Assembly (NCBI RefSeq): GCF_001886815.1
Contig: NZ_CP018099.1
Location: 4,152,501 to 4,216,500 of the forward strand
Source: Caldithrix abyssi DSM 13497
Lineage (GTDB): Bacteria; Calditrichota; Calditrichia; Calditrichales; Calditrichaceae
Length of the DNA stretch: 64,000 bases
Direction of reading: 5' to 3'
Position numbers and translations under genes: made by a program. The notes beneath the pieces were generated by a model that saw only the letters and a program-made list of their open reading frames with translations, made no database searches and was not told the DNA's origin. Shown here in pieces: positions 26,153 through 34,900 of this stretch (position 1 is the first letter of the stretch; every line of letters starts with the position of its first letter).

Positions 26153-26347
26153 TCAAAGCCCATTTTTTGCTTCTTTTTGCTGTTCGGCGCGCAGAATCGC
26201 GCAATTCATCAACAGGTAGTCCCGGAAGTCAGAAACAGGATCATAATTTCCCTCTTCCAGTCTTACGCGGCAGGCTTCTGACGCCTCATCGCCCCGCGGA
26301 CAGGGGATGTCCGGAAATAACGGACACATCGCTTGTTTTTCACTCAT
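26153..26347 (-). CDS. Small Cys-containing protein upstream of E1
   Basis: A 64-residue protein from ATG 26347 with AGGGAAAT upstream. The N-terminal half contains four cysteines spread as MCPLFPDIPCPRGDE...ACRVR and NCAI, and the C-terminus is helical and charged. No family is recognised. It ends 25 bases before the E1 start on the same strand, so the two are likely co-expressed. It might be a metal- or cluster-binding accessory. That is a guess from the Cys content. Confidence 0.55.
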   Translation of the reverse strand: MSEKQAMCPLFPDIPCPRGDEASEACRVRLEEGNYDPVSDFRDYLLMNCAILRAEQQKEAKNGL

Positions 26348-26475
26348 TATTTCCCTTTCTCCGTTAAAAATAAAGCCCCGGCAACAAGCCAGGCCCGACA
26401 ATACTTTATTAACTAAAATTTTCTTTAAATATTCCTGATTCTCAAAACGAAAACGTTAACACCTACACCAAAGAT

Positions 26476-27390
26476 TTAATGCCCGTCTTCATAAATCATT
26501 TCACCGGCGGTTATTCGTACAGGCAAATGGTTTTGCGCCGGCGGCAGCGGACAGGTGGCATATTCCGTAAAGGCACAGGGCGGATTGTACGCTTTGTTAA
26601 AGTCGATGATGGTTTCGCCTTTTTGATTTACCGCTTCTGTTTCCAGAAACCTTCCCGCTCCGTAGGTTTCCCGACCGTTGGTTTCGTCGGAAAAAATAAT
26701 AAAAAGCGGTTCGTTCGGCGAATCGGCCAGCGCCTGCAGGCGGAATGTGCGTCCATCCATTGTAAACTCCAGCTCTCCCGGCGATCGGGACGGCGCTTGC
26801 GTACCCAGAACCGTGGGCACCATAACCATTCTGACCGAATCATAAGGTACAAAACGCGCCTTAATCCGCCACTTTAAGTCCACCGGAAAGCGTTTGATGC
26901 CTTTGAACTGCTTGATCTTCGGATTCTGACGATCTTTCAAGCGAATGCCAAAACGTTCGCCCCGCTTAATAACGTACCACAAATAGCGTCCGCGCTCCAT
27001 GCGCGTAGGCCGTCCCTGCAGATCATCTTTCAATTCGCTCTGCAAAACAAACTGTGAGTCCACCAGTACCTGCGCCTGCGGATTTAAGATTACGCTAACT
27101 TTTCCCTCGTGCAGCAAAAAACTTCCCAGCTGTGCCTGCCCATTTTCACCCGGAAATTCAATATCATGCCCCCTGCCAAAACCAAAGGTGTTTTCGCCTT
27201 CTTTCAACCAGTACAATCCCGCCAGACTCAACCAGCCCTCCGGTTTTGTAAGCCGGACAACACGCTCTTTGTGCCAGCGGTCGATTGAGGCCCGGTAGGT
27301 CTGTTCATCAACGCCTTCTTGTTTATTACAAAAGACGGCAGCGGCGATGATAAAAAGAGCAAAAACAGCAAGACGGACCAAACGTTTCAT
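26476..27390 (-). CDS. DUF1684 lipoprotein
   Basis: A 304-residue protein with a lipoprotein signal (AAAVFC, Cys21) and the DUF1684 signatures [24 protein letters not shown] near the N-terminus, [31 protein letters not shown] in the middle and [31 protein letters not shown] at the end. The family is widespread in FCB bacteria and of unknown function. It is expected to be anchored to a membrane facing the periplasm. It is a separate unit from the dehydrogenase genes or the first gene of that row. Confidence 0.85.
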   Translation of the reverse strand: [304 protein letters not shown]

Positions 27391-27569
27391 TTACAATTTT
27401 CTCCTTCCTGTATCGATTTATTCAAACGCCGGAAGCCCCATTTTACACAAAGTGCGCTTCCCCTTCATTTACGGTTAGCTGACAACGGTTACTGAAAAAC
27501 TTCGACATTTAATGATTTACCGCTCATTTTTTCGGGAAAGCAACGGCGCTTTTACAGTGTTTAAAAATT

Positions 27570-28484
27570 TTAATACAGATAAAACACCAGGCCCACCACA
27601 AATGAGCTACGATCGTCCATAGATTGATACCCCTGCGGCTGCAAAGCTTCAACAAACCCATAGAGCCGGTAGCGGTAAAAAGCTGTAACGCCTAAAACAG
27701 GCGTGATGTTCATATTGCTTCCAAAACACAATTGCACATGCATTCCTGACACGCTTTTGTTCTTCCATTGATTGTATCGGTATTCTTTCAGGGTGCCGCT
27801 CCCCCATCCTACCTCCACCCCGTACAGCCAGCCAGCCACACGGCGGTAGTCCACCCACAGCAAACGAGCGCTCACACCGGAAATGCGCCCATCCATAAAC
27901 ACCATCTCAGGCCCTGTTTCGCCCGCAGCAGTCGATTCATAATTGTACGATGCTTCTTGTGTGTAATAATGAACGCTTATGGTCGAGGGCAGATATTTTT
28001 TTTCAGTGAGCCTTCGGTAGAGCAACCCACGATAAAAGCCCGGGCTGGCAAGCTCTAAAGAAATTCCCGTTTTTTTAAAGACGACGTTTCGCTTTTTTGT
28101 ATGAATAGTCTTGCCGACATCGTCTCTATATTTAATCGAAGCGTATAATGTGCCTAATGCAAATCCAAGAGCTCCCCCGCCCAGAGTTGCCACTGCGTAG
28201 GCAATGGCGCACCCCAAATCGCACGTCGGCTGATTGCGCGTATTAAGCCAGATGAGCCCGGCGCCCAGGCTCGCTCCTGCTATGCCGGATAACACGCCGT
28301 ACTTTGCTACCTGATAGGCGTAACGATTGAAGTATAAAATACTCCTAGCGTCAACACTATCAGGTTCAAAAACTTGCCACAATGCTGGAGAACGATATTC
28401 CAGAATACGCGAAGTTTCCGTGTTCTGCGCTTCCAGGGATGAGAATATGATAAAAATCAAAATAAAAACGCGCAGGCGCTGCAT
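27570..28484 (-). CDS. Uncharacterised membrane/outer-membrane protein
   Basis: A 304-residue protein from ATG 28484, which follows GGGGGGATTAT; the open frame extends 41 codons further without a start site. A signal peptide (LRVFILIFIIFSSLEA) is followed by two Gly/Ala-rich hydrophobic segments (VLSGIAGASLGAGLIWL and AVATLGGGALGFALGTLYA), then a beta-strand-rich remainder ending FVVGLVFYLY, as in outer-membrane barrels. No family is recognised. It diverges from the selenoprotein gene across a 268-base gap. Confidence 0.6.
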   Translation of the reverse strand: MQRLRVFILIFIIFSSLEAQNTETSRILEYRSPALWQVFEPDSVDARSILYFNRYAYQVAKYGVLSGIAGASLGAGLIWLNTRNQPTCDLGCAIAYAVATLGGGALGFALGTLYASIKYRDDVGKTIHTKKRNVVFKKTGISLELASPGFYRGLLYRRLTEKKYLPSTISVHYYTQEASYNYESTAAGETGPEMVFMDGRISGVSARLLWVDYRRVAGWLYGVEVGWGSGTLKEYRYNQWKNKSVSGMHVQLCFGSNMNITPVLGVTAFYRYRLYGFVEALQPQGYQSMDDRSSFVVGLVFYLY

Positions 28485-28752
28485 ATAATCCCCCCTTTTG
28501 ATTTTCAGACAATTTACATAGAATGGGCGGTAATAATCAAATTCTGACTTTCCAATAAGTGCAATCGGTTTAAATATTAACGAATTAAAGATCAGAAGTA
28601 CCCCCAAAAAAAATTAAACCGGCTGTGATATGATTTCCTGCAACATATTGATAATTGGTGATTTTTTTAAACGTCTTTTAAAACTCCTGAAATTTCCTTG
28701 AATTTATTTACGTTTGATTTATTAATGATCATATTATAGAACGGAGAAAGAA

Positions 28753-29526
28753 ATGCGCATTATTTCACTGGTTTTAATATGGGCTTCCATCAGCCTGTCA
28801 CAAAACGTCGGCCAGCCTGCGCCGGATTTTACCTTAACCGATCTAAACGGCGTTCAGCATAAACTATCTGACTATCGGGGAAAAATCGTGTACATTTTCT
28901 GGTTTGGCTACAGCTGACCTTTTTGCATTTCTGCCGGCGGCAGTACAGAAACCGGAATCTATCAAAAATATACGCGCGACGACGTGGTAGTGCTTGGCAT
29001 CGATTGCTGGGATGGCAGCCAACAATTCGTTGAGAATTTCAAAAACAGCACCAGTCCACCACTCACCTACCCCCTGCTTTTAAATGGCAGCCAGACCATG
29101 CAAAACTACCAGATCGTTTACGACTACAGTACGATTATTGATCGGCAGGGTATTTTACGTTTTAAGGCAGCGGGCGTGCCCTTACAGGAAATTCAACAAA
29201 CCATCGACGGCTTATTGGCCACGGCAATTGATCAACCAAAAGCCCCTGTCCGTACATTCCGTTTAATCGGGAATTTTCCCAATCCTTTTAACCCTTTTAC
29301 AACCATTCGCTTTGAGTTACACAAATCCCAGCAAATCGAATTGCAAATATTCGATTTGAATGGTAGATTAGTGCGGCAATTGGTAAAAGGCACGCTGCCT
29401 GCGGGGTTGCATCAGGTTCAATGGGATGGCCGCGACGATCGACAGAAGCCGCTGCCTTCCGGCAGTTTTTTTTACCGATTGTCCGCTGAAGGACAACAAA
29501 CTAAAAAGATGCTTTTGATCAAATGA
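28753..29526 (+). CDS. Secreted thioredoxin-like selenoprotein with sorting domain (in-frame UGA)
   Basis: From ATG 28753 (GGAG upstream) one frame of 258 codons runs to TGA 29524-29526, interrupted only by TGA at 28915-28917 (codon 55). Both sides of it are one protein: signal peptide, VGQPAPDFTLTDLNG, KIVYIFWFGYS-U-PFCISAGG, VVVLGIDCWDG, then the sorting domain GNFPNPFNPFTTIRFELHKS ... SGSFFYRLSAEG. The UGA falls precisely at the first Cys of the redox motif CxxC, giving UPFC, and a bacterial SECIS-like hairpin lies 18 bases after it. Redoxins with UxxC are known selenoproteins. It likely reduces disulfides or peroxides outside the cytoplasm. A nonsense mutation of a Cys codon (TGC/TGT to TGA) is the alternative. 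A later start at 28984 would lack the active site. Confidence 0.75.
28918..28951 (+). promoter_or_regulatory. Possible bacterial SECIS element after the in-frame UGA
   Basis: CTGCC (28931-28935) pairs with GGCAG (28939-28943) around loop GGC, starting 18 bases after the UGA, inside the distance range typical of bacterial SECIS. A competing longer form pairs TTTCTG (28928-28933) with CAGAAA (28946-28951). A G at the first loop position fits the SelB-binding preference. Only one of the two foldings can form at a time. Confidence 0.5.
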
Positions 29527-30014
29527 AGTTTTTACGAATTCTGTTTTTGATTAACACACTCGTCGTACTGGTCTTTTTTACGCTACTTCTTACTTCGGAA
29601 TCTGAAAGCGCTTTATCGTCCGACTTTACCACGGATATTCCCAGGCCGGCGGCTTTTAAGCTGCTGGTCAAACAGTTGACCGCTTCCGGCGAATCGCCCC
29701 TTACCATCGAATTTACTTATGGAACTAACGACCATGCTTTAAAACTTTCGTATCAAATGCAGCGAGACGAAGTAAACTACCGGCTGACCTTACTTCCCGA
29801 CATGGATTCCCCTTCCCTTTTCGCCTGGAAAGAAATGCGTCATCAGATCACCTTAAAAGAACTGGTGGATGGAAGCACCGATATTCAGTGGCAGTTAAAC
29901 TACCGCGTTTCCGGCTGGACGGCGCGTTTGCTGAACCGCTTTTTCTGGAAGCCCGCGCTGCAAAAATTTTTAAATGAAAAAATTAATGCCTTGAAACAAT
30001 CGTTTGCCAGTTGA
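29523..30014 (+). CDS. Membrane-anchored SRPBCC-like protein
   Basis: A 163-residue protein whose ATG overlaps the selenoprotein stop (ATGA), so the two are coupled. The first 25 residues form a membrane anchor or uncleaved signal (MKFLRILFLINTLVVLVFFTLLL). The rest has the pattern of START/SRPBCC lipid-binding folds: beta strands with YQMQRDEVNYRLTLLPD, then HQITLKELVDGSTDIQWQLNYRVSG and a C-terminal helix ARLLNRFFWKPALQKFLNEKINALKQSF. The family call rests on the last helix and strand pattern, not on a specific motif. Its job beside a secreted redoxin is unknown. Confidence 0.55.
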   Translation: MKFLRILFLINTLVVLVFFTLLLTSESESALSSDFTTDIPRPAAFKLLVKQLTASGESPLTIEFTYGTNDHALKLSYQMQRDEVNYRLTLLPDMDSPSLFAWKEMRHQITLKELVDGSTDIQWQLNYRVSGWTARLLNRFFWKPALQKFLNEKINALKQSFAS

Positions 30015-30058
30015 GGATGAGAAGAAAAACTCCTATTTCCGCAGGGATTTAACCAATC

Positions 30059-30128
30059 ACCGAGAGCTCAGAGAAGTCACAAAGGGCGCGAAGAATGTTT
30101 CAAATTAAAACATTTGTCCTCGCCCCCT
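30059..30128 (-). repeat. Dispersed intergenic repeat, inverted copy 3
   Basis: Read on the minus strand it gives ATTCTTCGCGCCCTTTGTG, ACTTCTCTGAGCTCTC and an AT-rich lead, matching the two copies near 13 kb. It fills part of the 302-base gap between the SRPBCC-like and Spy-like genes; the rest of the gap holds GC-rich short repeats (CGGCAGTT twice) and the promoter below. Confidence 0.45.
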
Positions 30129-30250
30129 GCGCTGCATCTTTTGCATGAGTATTCCAGGAACTCGGCAGTTTTGCCGCCGCCCTTCGGCAGTTCTGTCCTA
30201 TATCCTTTCTAATTACGCTGTTTTCACTGACAAACCGCCTTTTTTTCTCC

Positions 30251-30266
30251 TGGCACGATTATTGAA
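30251..30266 (+). promoter_or_regulatory. Sigma54-type promoter of the Spy-like gene
   Basis: TGGCACG, four bases, TTGAA reproduces the -24/-12 consensus (TGGCACGN4TTGCW) with one mismatch and exact spacing, about 50 bases before the ATG at 30317. Transcription would start near 30276 and would need an enhancer-binding activator, which is not visible in this window. Confidence 0.5.
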
Positions 30267-30316
30267 CTACATTAAAGCAAATGTCAAAGTTTTACCAAAA
30301 CAAAGGAGGTTACATT

Positions 30317-30802
30317 ATGTTAACCAAAAAAATTTATTCCGTCGTAGTAATCGGTTTGCTCCTGGTGGGTGGACTATTCGCTCAGCCAGGTCCCGGCCCA
30401 ATGCAGGGACAGTTTGGCAATATGCCCATGCTCAGGGGACTCGATCTGACTGCCGAGCAGTTGAACAGCGTCCTGGATATCCGTCTTGATATGCAAAAGA
30501 AGATGATAGCCATGCAGGGCGATTTGCAGAAATTACAGAAAGATTTCCGCTTAATGGTTATTGACGAAAAAGTTTCTGACAAACAACTGGAAAAACAATT
30601 ACAGAAGATTCATGATCTAAAATTAAAAATGGCGCTGGAAAGAGCAAAACATCATCGGCAAATTCGTTCGCTTTTAACCGATGCCCAGAAGAAAAAATTC
30701 GACACCATGTTTCTAATGGGACATAAAGGTAAAAAGGGTTGTCGGCCAATGATGCAACCCGGTATGAAAATGGGGCCAAAAGGTTTCCCTCCCAGACCAT
30801 AA
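30317..30802 (+). CDS. Spy/CpxP-like periplasmic LTxxQ protein
   Basis: A 161-residue protein from ATG 30317, which has AAAGGAGG at ideal spacing. A signal peptide (VVVIGLLLVGGLFA) precedes a Met/Gly/Pro-rich stretch and a long helical hairpin with two LTxxQ motifs (LTAEQ near 43 and LTDAQ near 131). The C-terminus is Met- and His-rich (MGHKGKKGCRPMMQPGMKMGP), suggesting metal binding. Relatives act as periplasmic chaperones or sensors of envelope and metal stress. The sigma54-like promoter in front suggests tight inducible control. It is followed by a strong terminator. Confidence 0.8.
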   Translation: MLTKKIYSVVVIGLLLVGGLFAQPGPGPMQGQFGNMPMLRGLDLTAEQLNSVLDIRLDMQKKMIAMQGDLQKLQKDFRLMVIDEKVSDKQLEKQLQKIHDLKLKMALERAKHHRQIRSLLTDAQKKKFDTMFLMGHKGKKGCRPMMQPGMKMGPKGFPPRP

Positions 30803-30825
30803 AATTGCACACAACGATTCCAAAG

Positions 30826-30857
30826 AGCCCTGTTTTTACAAGCAGGGCTTTTTTTTT
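30826..30857 (+). terminator. Intrinsic terminator of the Spy-like gene
   Basis: AGCCCTG (30826-30832) pairs with CAGGGCT (30843-30849), followed by eight T. Clear rho-independent form. Confidence 0.85.
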
Positions 30858-30942
30858 ACCATTTTCTCTCCTGAACATCAAGTTTTCTCTTTTTTTTTCG
30901 ACTTTATATTATTAAGGCTTGAAAACAATTGAGGAATAATAG

Positions 30943-31839
30943 ATGTTAAATAAAATAATCATTCTGGCTTTGCTTGCTGCTTTTTACTTTACAGGCTGTC
31001 AGTCAAAAATAGATTTTCTGAAAAAAGAGCAATCGGCAAAAACCATGGTTAGCTCTGGCCCAACGCTTCCGCAGGAGTTTGACGGCATGATTTTAATACC
31101 CGGCGGCTGGTTCATGATGGGGTCAAACAAAAAAGCCGACGAACAGCCGGTGCACAAAGTTTACGTAAAATCGTTTTACCTGGACAAATACGAAGTAACC
31201 GTTGCCGAGTTTAAGCGCTTTTGCATTGCCACAGGCCGGCAGATGCCTCTTCAGCCCTTCTGGAATTCGGACAACCATCCGGTAGTCAATGTTAACTGGT
31301 ACGATGCCCAGGCTTACGCTAAATGGGCCGGCAAACGCCTGCCCACCGAAGCGGAATGGGAATACGTGGCTAAAGCCGGGGGCAACTCCCTGAATTACAC
31401 ACTGACCGCTGAGCGTTCCTATATAACGTCTTTGGGCAATGTGGCCGATTTTTCTCTGCGGCAAAAAGATTACCACCGCATCGTCATGAATAACTACGAA
31501 GACGGTTTCCCTTACACTTCGCCGGTCGGTTATTTTCCGCCCAATCCTTTTGGCATTTATGATCTTGAGGGAAATGTATTAGAGTGGTGCGCCGACTGGT
31601 ACGATCCGCAATATTACGCCCAATCCCCCGCGGAAAACCCCACCGGCCCGGCGCAGGGTAAGTACAGAGTAATCAGAGGCGGTTCATGGAACAGAAGCGG
31701 CGATTACTTACGCACCACTTACCGCACCTGGTATCCACCGGAATGCACCTTTGAATTTTTGGGATTTCGCTGCGCCATGGATGCGGAAGCCGCCTTGCCT
31801 GCGAAAAAAATAAATCCACTTTTAACAAATAATCAATAA
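30943..31839 (+). CDS. Formylglycine-generating-enzyme-like (SUMF1 fold) lipoprotein
   Basis: A 298-residue protein with a lipobox (YFTGC, Cys19) and a C-type-lectin-like SUMF1 fold. Signatures are IPGGWFMMGSNKKADEQPVHKVYVKSFYLDKYEVT (in pieces), VVNVNWYDAQAYAKWAGKRLPTEAEWEYVA, GNVLEWCADWYDP and RVIRGGSWNRSG...FLGFRCA. True formylglycine generators activate sulfatases and use a Cys pair, and the active-site Cys pattern is not obviously complete here, so a non-catalytic relative is as likely. No sulfatase is nearby. It probably works on the outside of the inner or outer membrane. Confidence 0.85.
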   Translation: MLNKIIILALLAAFYFTGCQSKIDFLKKEQSAKTMVSSGPTLPQEFDGMILIPGGWFMMGSNKKADEQPVHKVYVKSFYLDKYEVTVAEFKRFCIATGRQMPLQPFWNSDNHPVVNVNWYDAQAYAKWAGKRLPTEAEWEYVAKAGGNSLNYTLTAERSYITSLGNVADFSLRQKDYHRIVMNNYEDGFPYTSPVGYFPPNPFGIYDLEGNVLEWCADWYDPQYYAQSPAENPTGPAQGKYRVIRGGSWNRSGDYLRTTYRTWYPPECTFEFLGFRCAMDAEAALPAKKINPLLTNNQ

Positions 31840-31931
31840 TCGTAAAGTATGATTTAAATCAAATCAAAGTCAGGTAGCTTTTATTACCTTTGAATAAACA
31901 TTTTGTGAAAATTTTGACAGGAGGTCATCGT

Positions 31932-34900
31932 ATGCGAAAAGTTTTTTACTTAGTATCTTTTATCCTGCTCGCAAGCTCATTTTTGTTCGCCGACACCTGG
32001 AGTCAATCTACCATCAGCGCCAACACCACATGGACTAAGAACAATGCTTCTGGCGACGGCGTGTGGATTGTGGATGTTCCCAACGACACATTGATTGTCG
32101 AGGCCGGCGCCACTTTGACCATCGAAGCCGGGGTTACTGTAAAATTTCATGATGATGTATTGTTTCTGGTTTATGGTTCGTTGATCGCCGAAGGCAACAC
32201 CCAGGATTCAATCATTTTTACGCTGGATGACGCGCCGGGCAGCGCCACGGAATGGAGCGGCATCAAACTGCTTTCCGGGGCTTCAACGGTAAATAAACTG
32301 ATTCACTGCCGCATTGAAAAAGGCGATGCCGATATCGACCTTTCCGGCGGCAAGGATTACGAGAACAATGGCGGCGGCATCTTTTGCGCTGCTTCAATCG
32401 ATTCCAATACGGTTATCAAACATTGTACGATTCAGCATAACAAAGCGGTTGAAGGCGGCGGCGGGATTTTTACCGCAGGCGCGCCAAAAATTGAATTTAA
32501 TTTGATCCGTCACAACATTGCCGGTCAATACGGCGGCGGAATTGGCATTAAAGGCGGTTCGGTATTCGAACTGGCTACTCCGACGCTTAAAAATAATATC
32601 ATCATTCACAACAAAGCCGACGGACTGGGCGGCGGCGGAATCGGCTCCTTTGCCAACACCAATATGACCATGCTCAACGACCTGGTTTACGACAATTCCT
32701 CGCTCAATGGTTCTGGCGGCGGTATTTTTCTTTACAGTTCTTCCAGCCTGCTCAGCGGTAAAAATTTAATCGTCCGCGGCAACTCCGCCAACTCCAGCAA
32801 CCAGATATTCGGCGTGCCCGACTTAACCTACTCCAACGTCGAAGGCGGCTACTCGGGCGAAGGCAATATCGACGCCGATCCTCAGTTTAAAGACGCGGCC
32901 AACGACGACTTCCATTTCGAAGCCAACTCGCCCGTGGTCGATGCCGGAGATAACACCAATGCGCCAACTGTCGATTTTGACGGCGAACCGCGCCCCTTTG
33001 ACGGCGACCGCGACGGTACGGCGGTGGCGGATATGGGACCATACGAGTATCAGAACACGCCTCCGCAAATCGTTTCTCAGCCCGTTACCCAGGCCACCGA
33101 GGATCAATTGTACACCTATCAGGTGGTGGCCGAAGATCCTGACGCGGAAGAAGTTTTGACCTATGCCCTGCTGCAGGGGCCCGCTTTTTTAAGTATGGAC
33201 GCCGCTACCGGCCTGCTTTCTGGAACGCCCCAGACCGATGAAGAAGCCGGCGATTACACGGTGGTTATTCAGGTTTCTGACCTGAATAATGCCACCGATA
33301 CGCAAACCTTTACTTTAACGGTTGTGGCCGTCAATGACGCGCCGATCGTTTCGGATATTCCCGACCAGACCATTGACGAAGGTCAATCCTTTACACAGAT
33401 TTATCTGGATAATTACGTGGAAGATGAAGACAATGCCGACAGCGAAATGACCTGGACCTATTCCGGCAATTTGCAGTTAATTGTAACCATCGATGAAAAC
33501 CGGGTGGCCACCATTCAAACACCCGATTCCGACTGGTACGGCAGCGAAACTATCACCTTTACGGCCACCGATCCGGGCGGCCTTTCCGGCAGCGACGCCG
33601 CCACCTTTACGGTAAACAATGTGAATGATGCGCCGGTCGTCTCCGATATTCCCGACCAGACCATTGACGAAGGTCAATCTTTTACACAGATTTATCTGGA
33701 TGATTATGTCACCGATATTGACAATGTGGAATCGGATCTGACCTGGACATACAGCGGCAACCAGGAGCTCATCGTGACAATTGATGAAAACCGGGTTGCA
33801 ACCATCAGCACGCCCAACGCTGACTGGTACGGCAGCGAAACCATCACCTTTACGGCCACCGATCCGGACGGCCTTTCCGATAGCGATCCGGCCACCTTTA
33901 CAGTGAATGCCGTAAATGATGCGCCGGTCGTTTCCGACATCCCCGATCAGACCATCGACGAAGGCCAATCCTTTGTGTCCATTGCGCTCGACGATTATGT
34001 AACAGACGTGGATAACGACAAATCGGAACTGACCTGGACTTACAGCGGCAATCAGGACTTAATTGTTGTTATTTCTGCCGACCATATTGCAACGGTTTCT
34101 GTGCCTGATTCCGACTGGTTCGGCGCCGAAACCATCACCTTCAGGGCCACCGATCCAGACGGCGCTTACGGAGAGGATGCCGCAACCTTTACCGTTAACA
34201 ACATCAATGACGCCCCCGTCGCGGTTGACGACAATGCTACCACTTCTGAAGATGTGGCCGCCACCATCGATGTGCTGGCCAATGACTCAGATGTTGACGG
34301 AGATAATTTACTGGTTAGCGCAGTTAGCTCTCCCACGCACGGCACGGCAGTCATCGACAACAATCAGGTGATTTACACGCCTGAAACAAACTGGTCGGGC
34401 AGCGATTCATTTACCTATACCATTGACGACGGCAATGGCGGAAGCGCGCAGGCAACCGTTTATGTGACCGTTGAAGCGGTAAACGATGCGCCGGTTGTCT
34501 CTGATATTCCCGATCAAACCATTAACGAAGGCGAAACCTTTAGCGATATTGTATTGGATAATTACGTGAACGACGTGGATAACGCCGATTCCGAGATTAA
34601 CTGGACGTACAGCGGCAATCAGGATCTGCAGGTTTCCATTTCGGCCGATCGCGTGGCGCACATTGCCATCCCCGATCCCAACTGGAACGGCAGCGAACAG
34701 ATCGTTTTTACGGCAACCGATCCGGGCGGCTTAAGCGACCGTGACACCGTGACTTTTACCGTACAGCCGGTTAACGATCCGCCCCTGGCTGTGGATGACC
34801 ACGCCGCCACCAGCGAAGATTCCTCGTTGCACATTGCCGTCCTGCAAAACGATTCGGACGCCGAAAATAATCCGTTGACCATAACTCAAATTTTGAATTT

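Noticed and set aside
28984-29526. Independent gene starting at 28984
   Set aside because: This start lacks the signal peptide and redox motif, which are encoded in the same frame upstream of the UGA; it is the 3' part of the larger gene.
30943-31839. Calling this a true formylglycine-generating enzyme
   Set aside because: The fold signature is clear but I could not confirm the full catalytic Cys set, and no sulfatase is near; I only assign the family.
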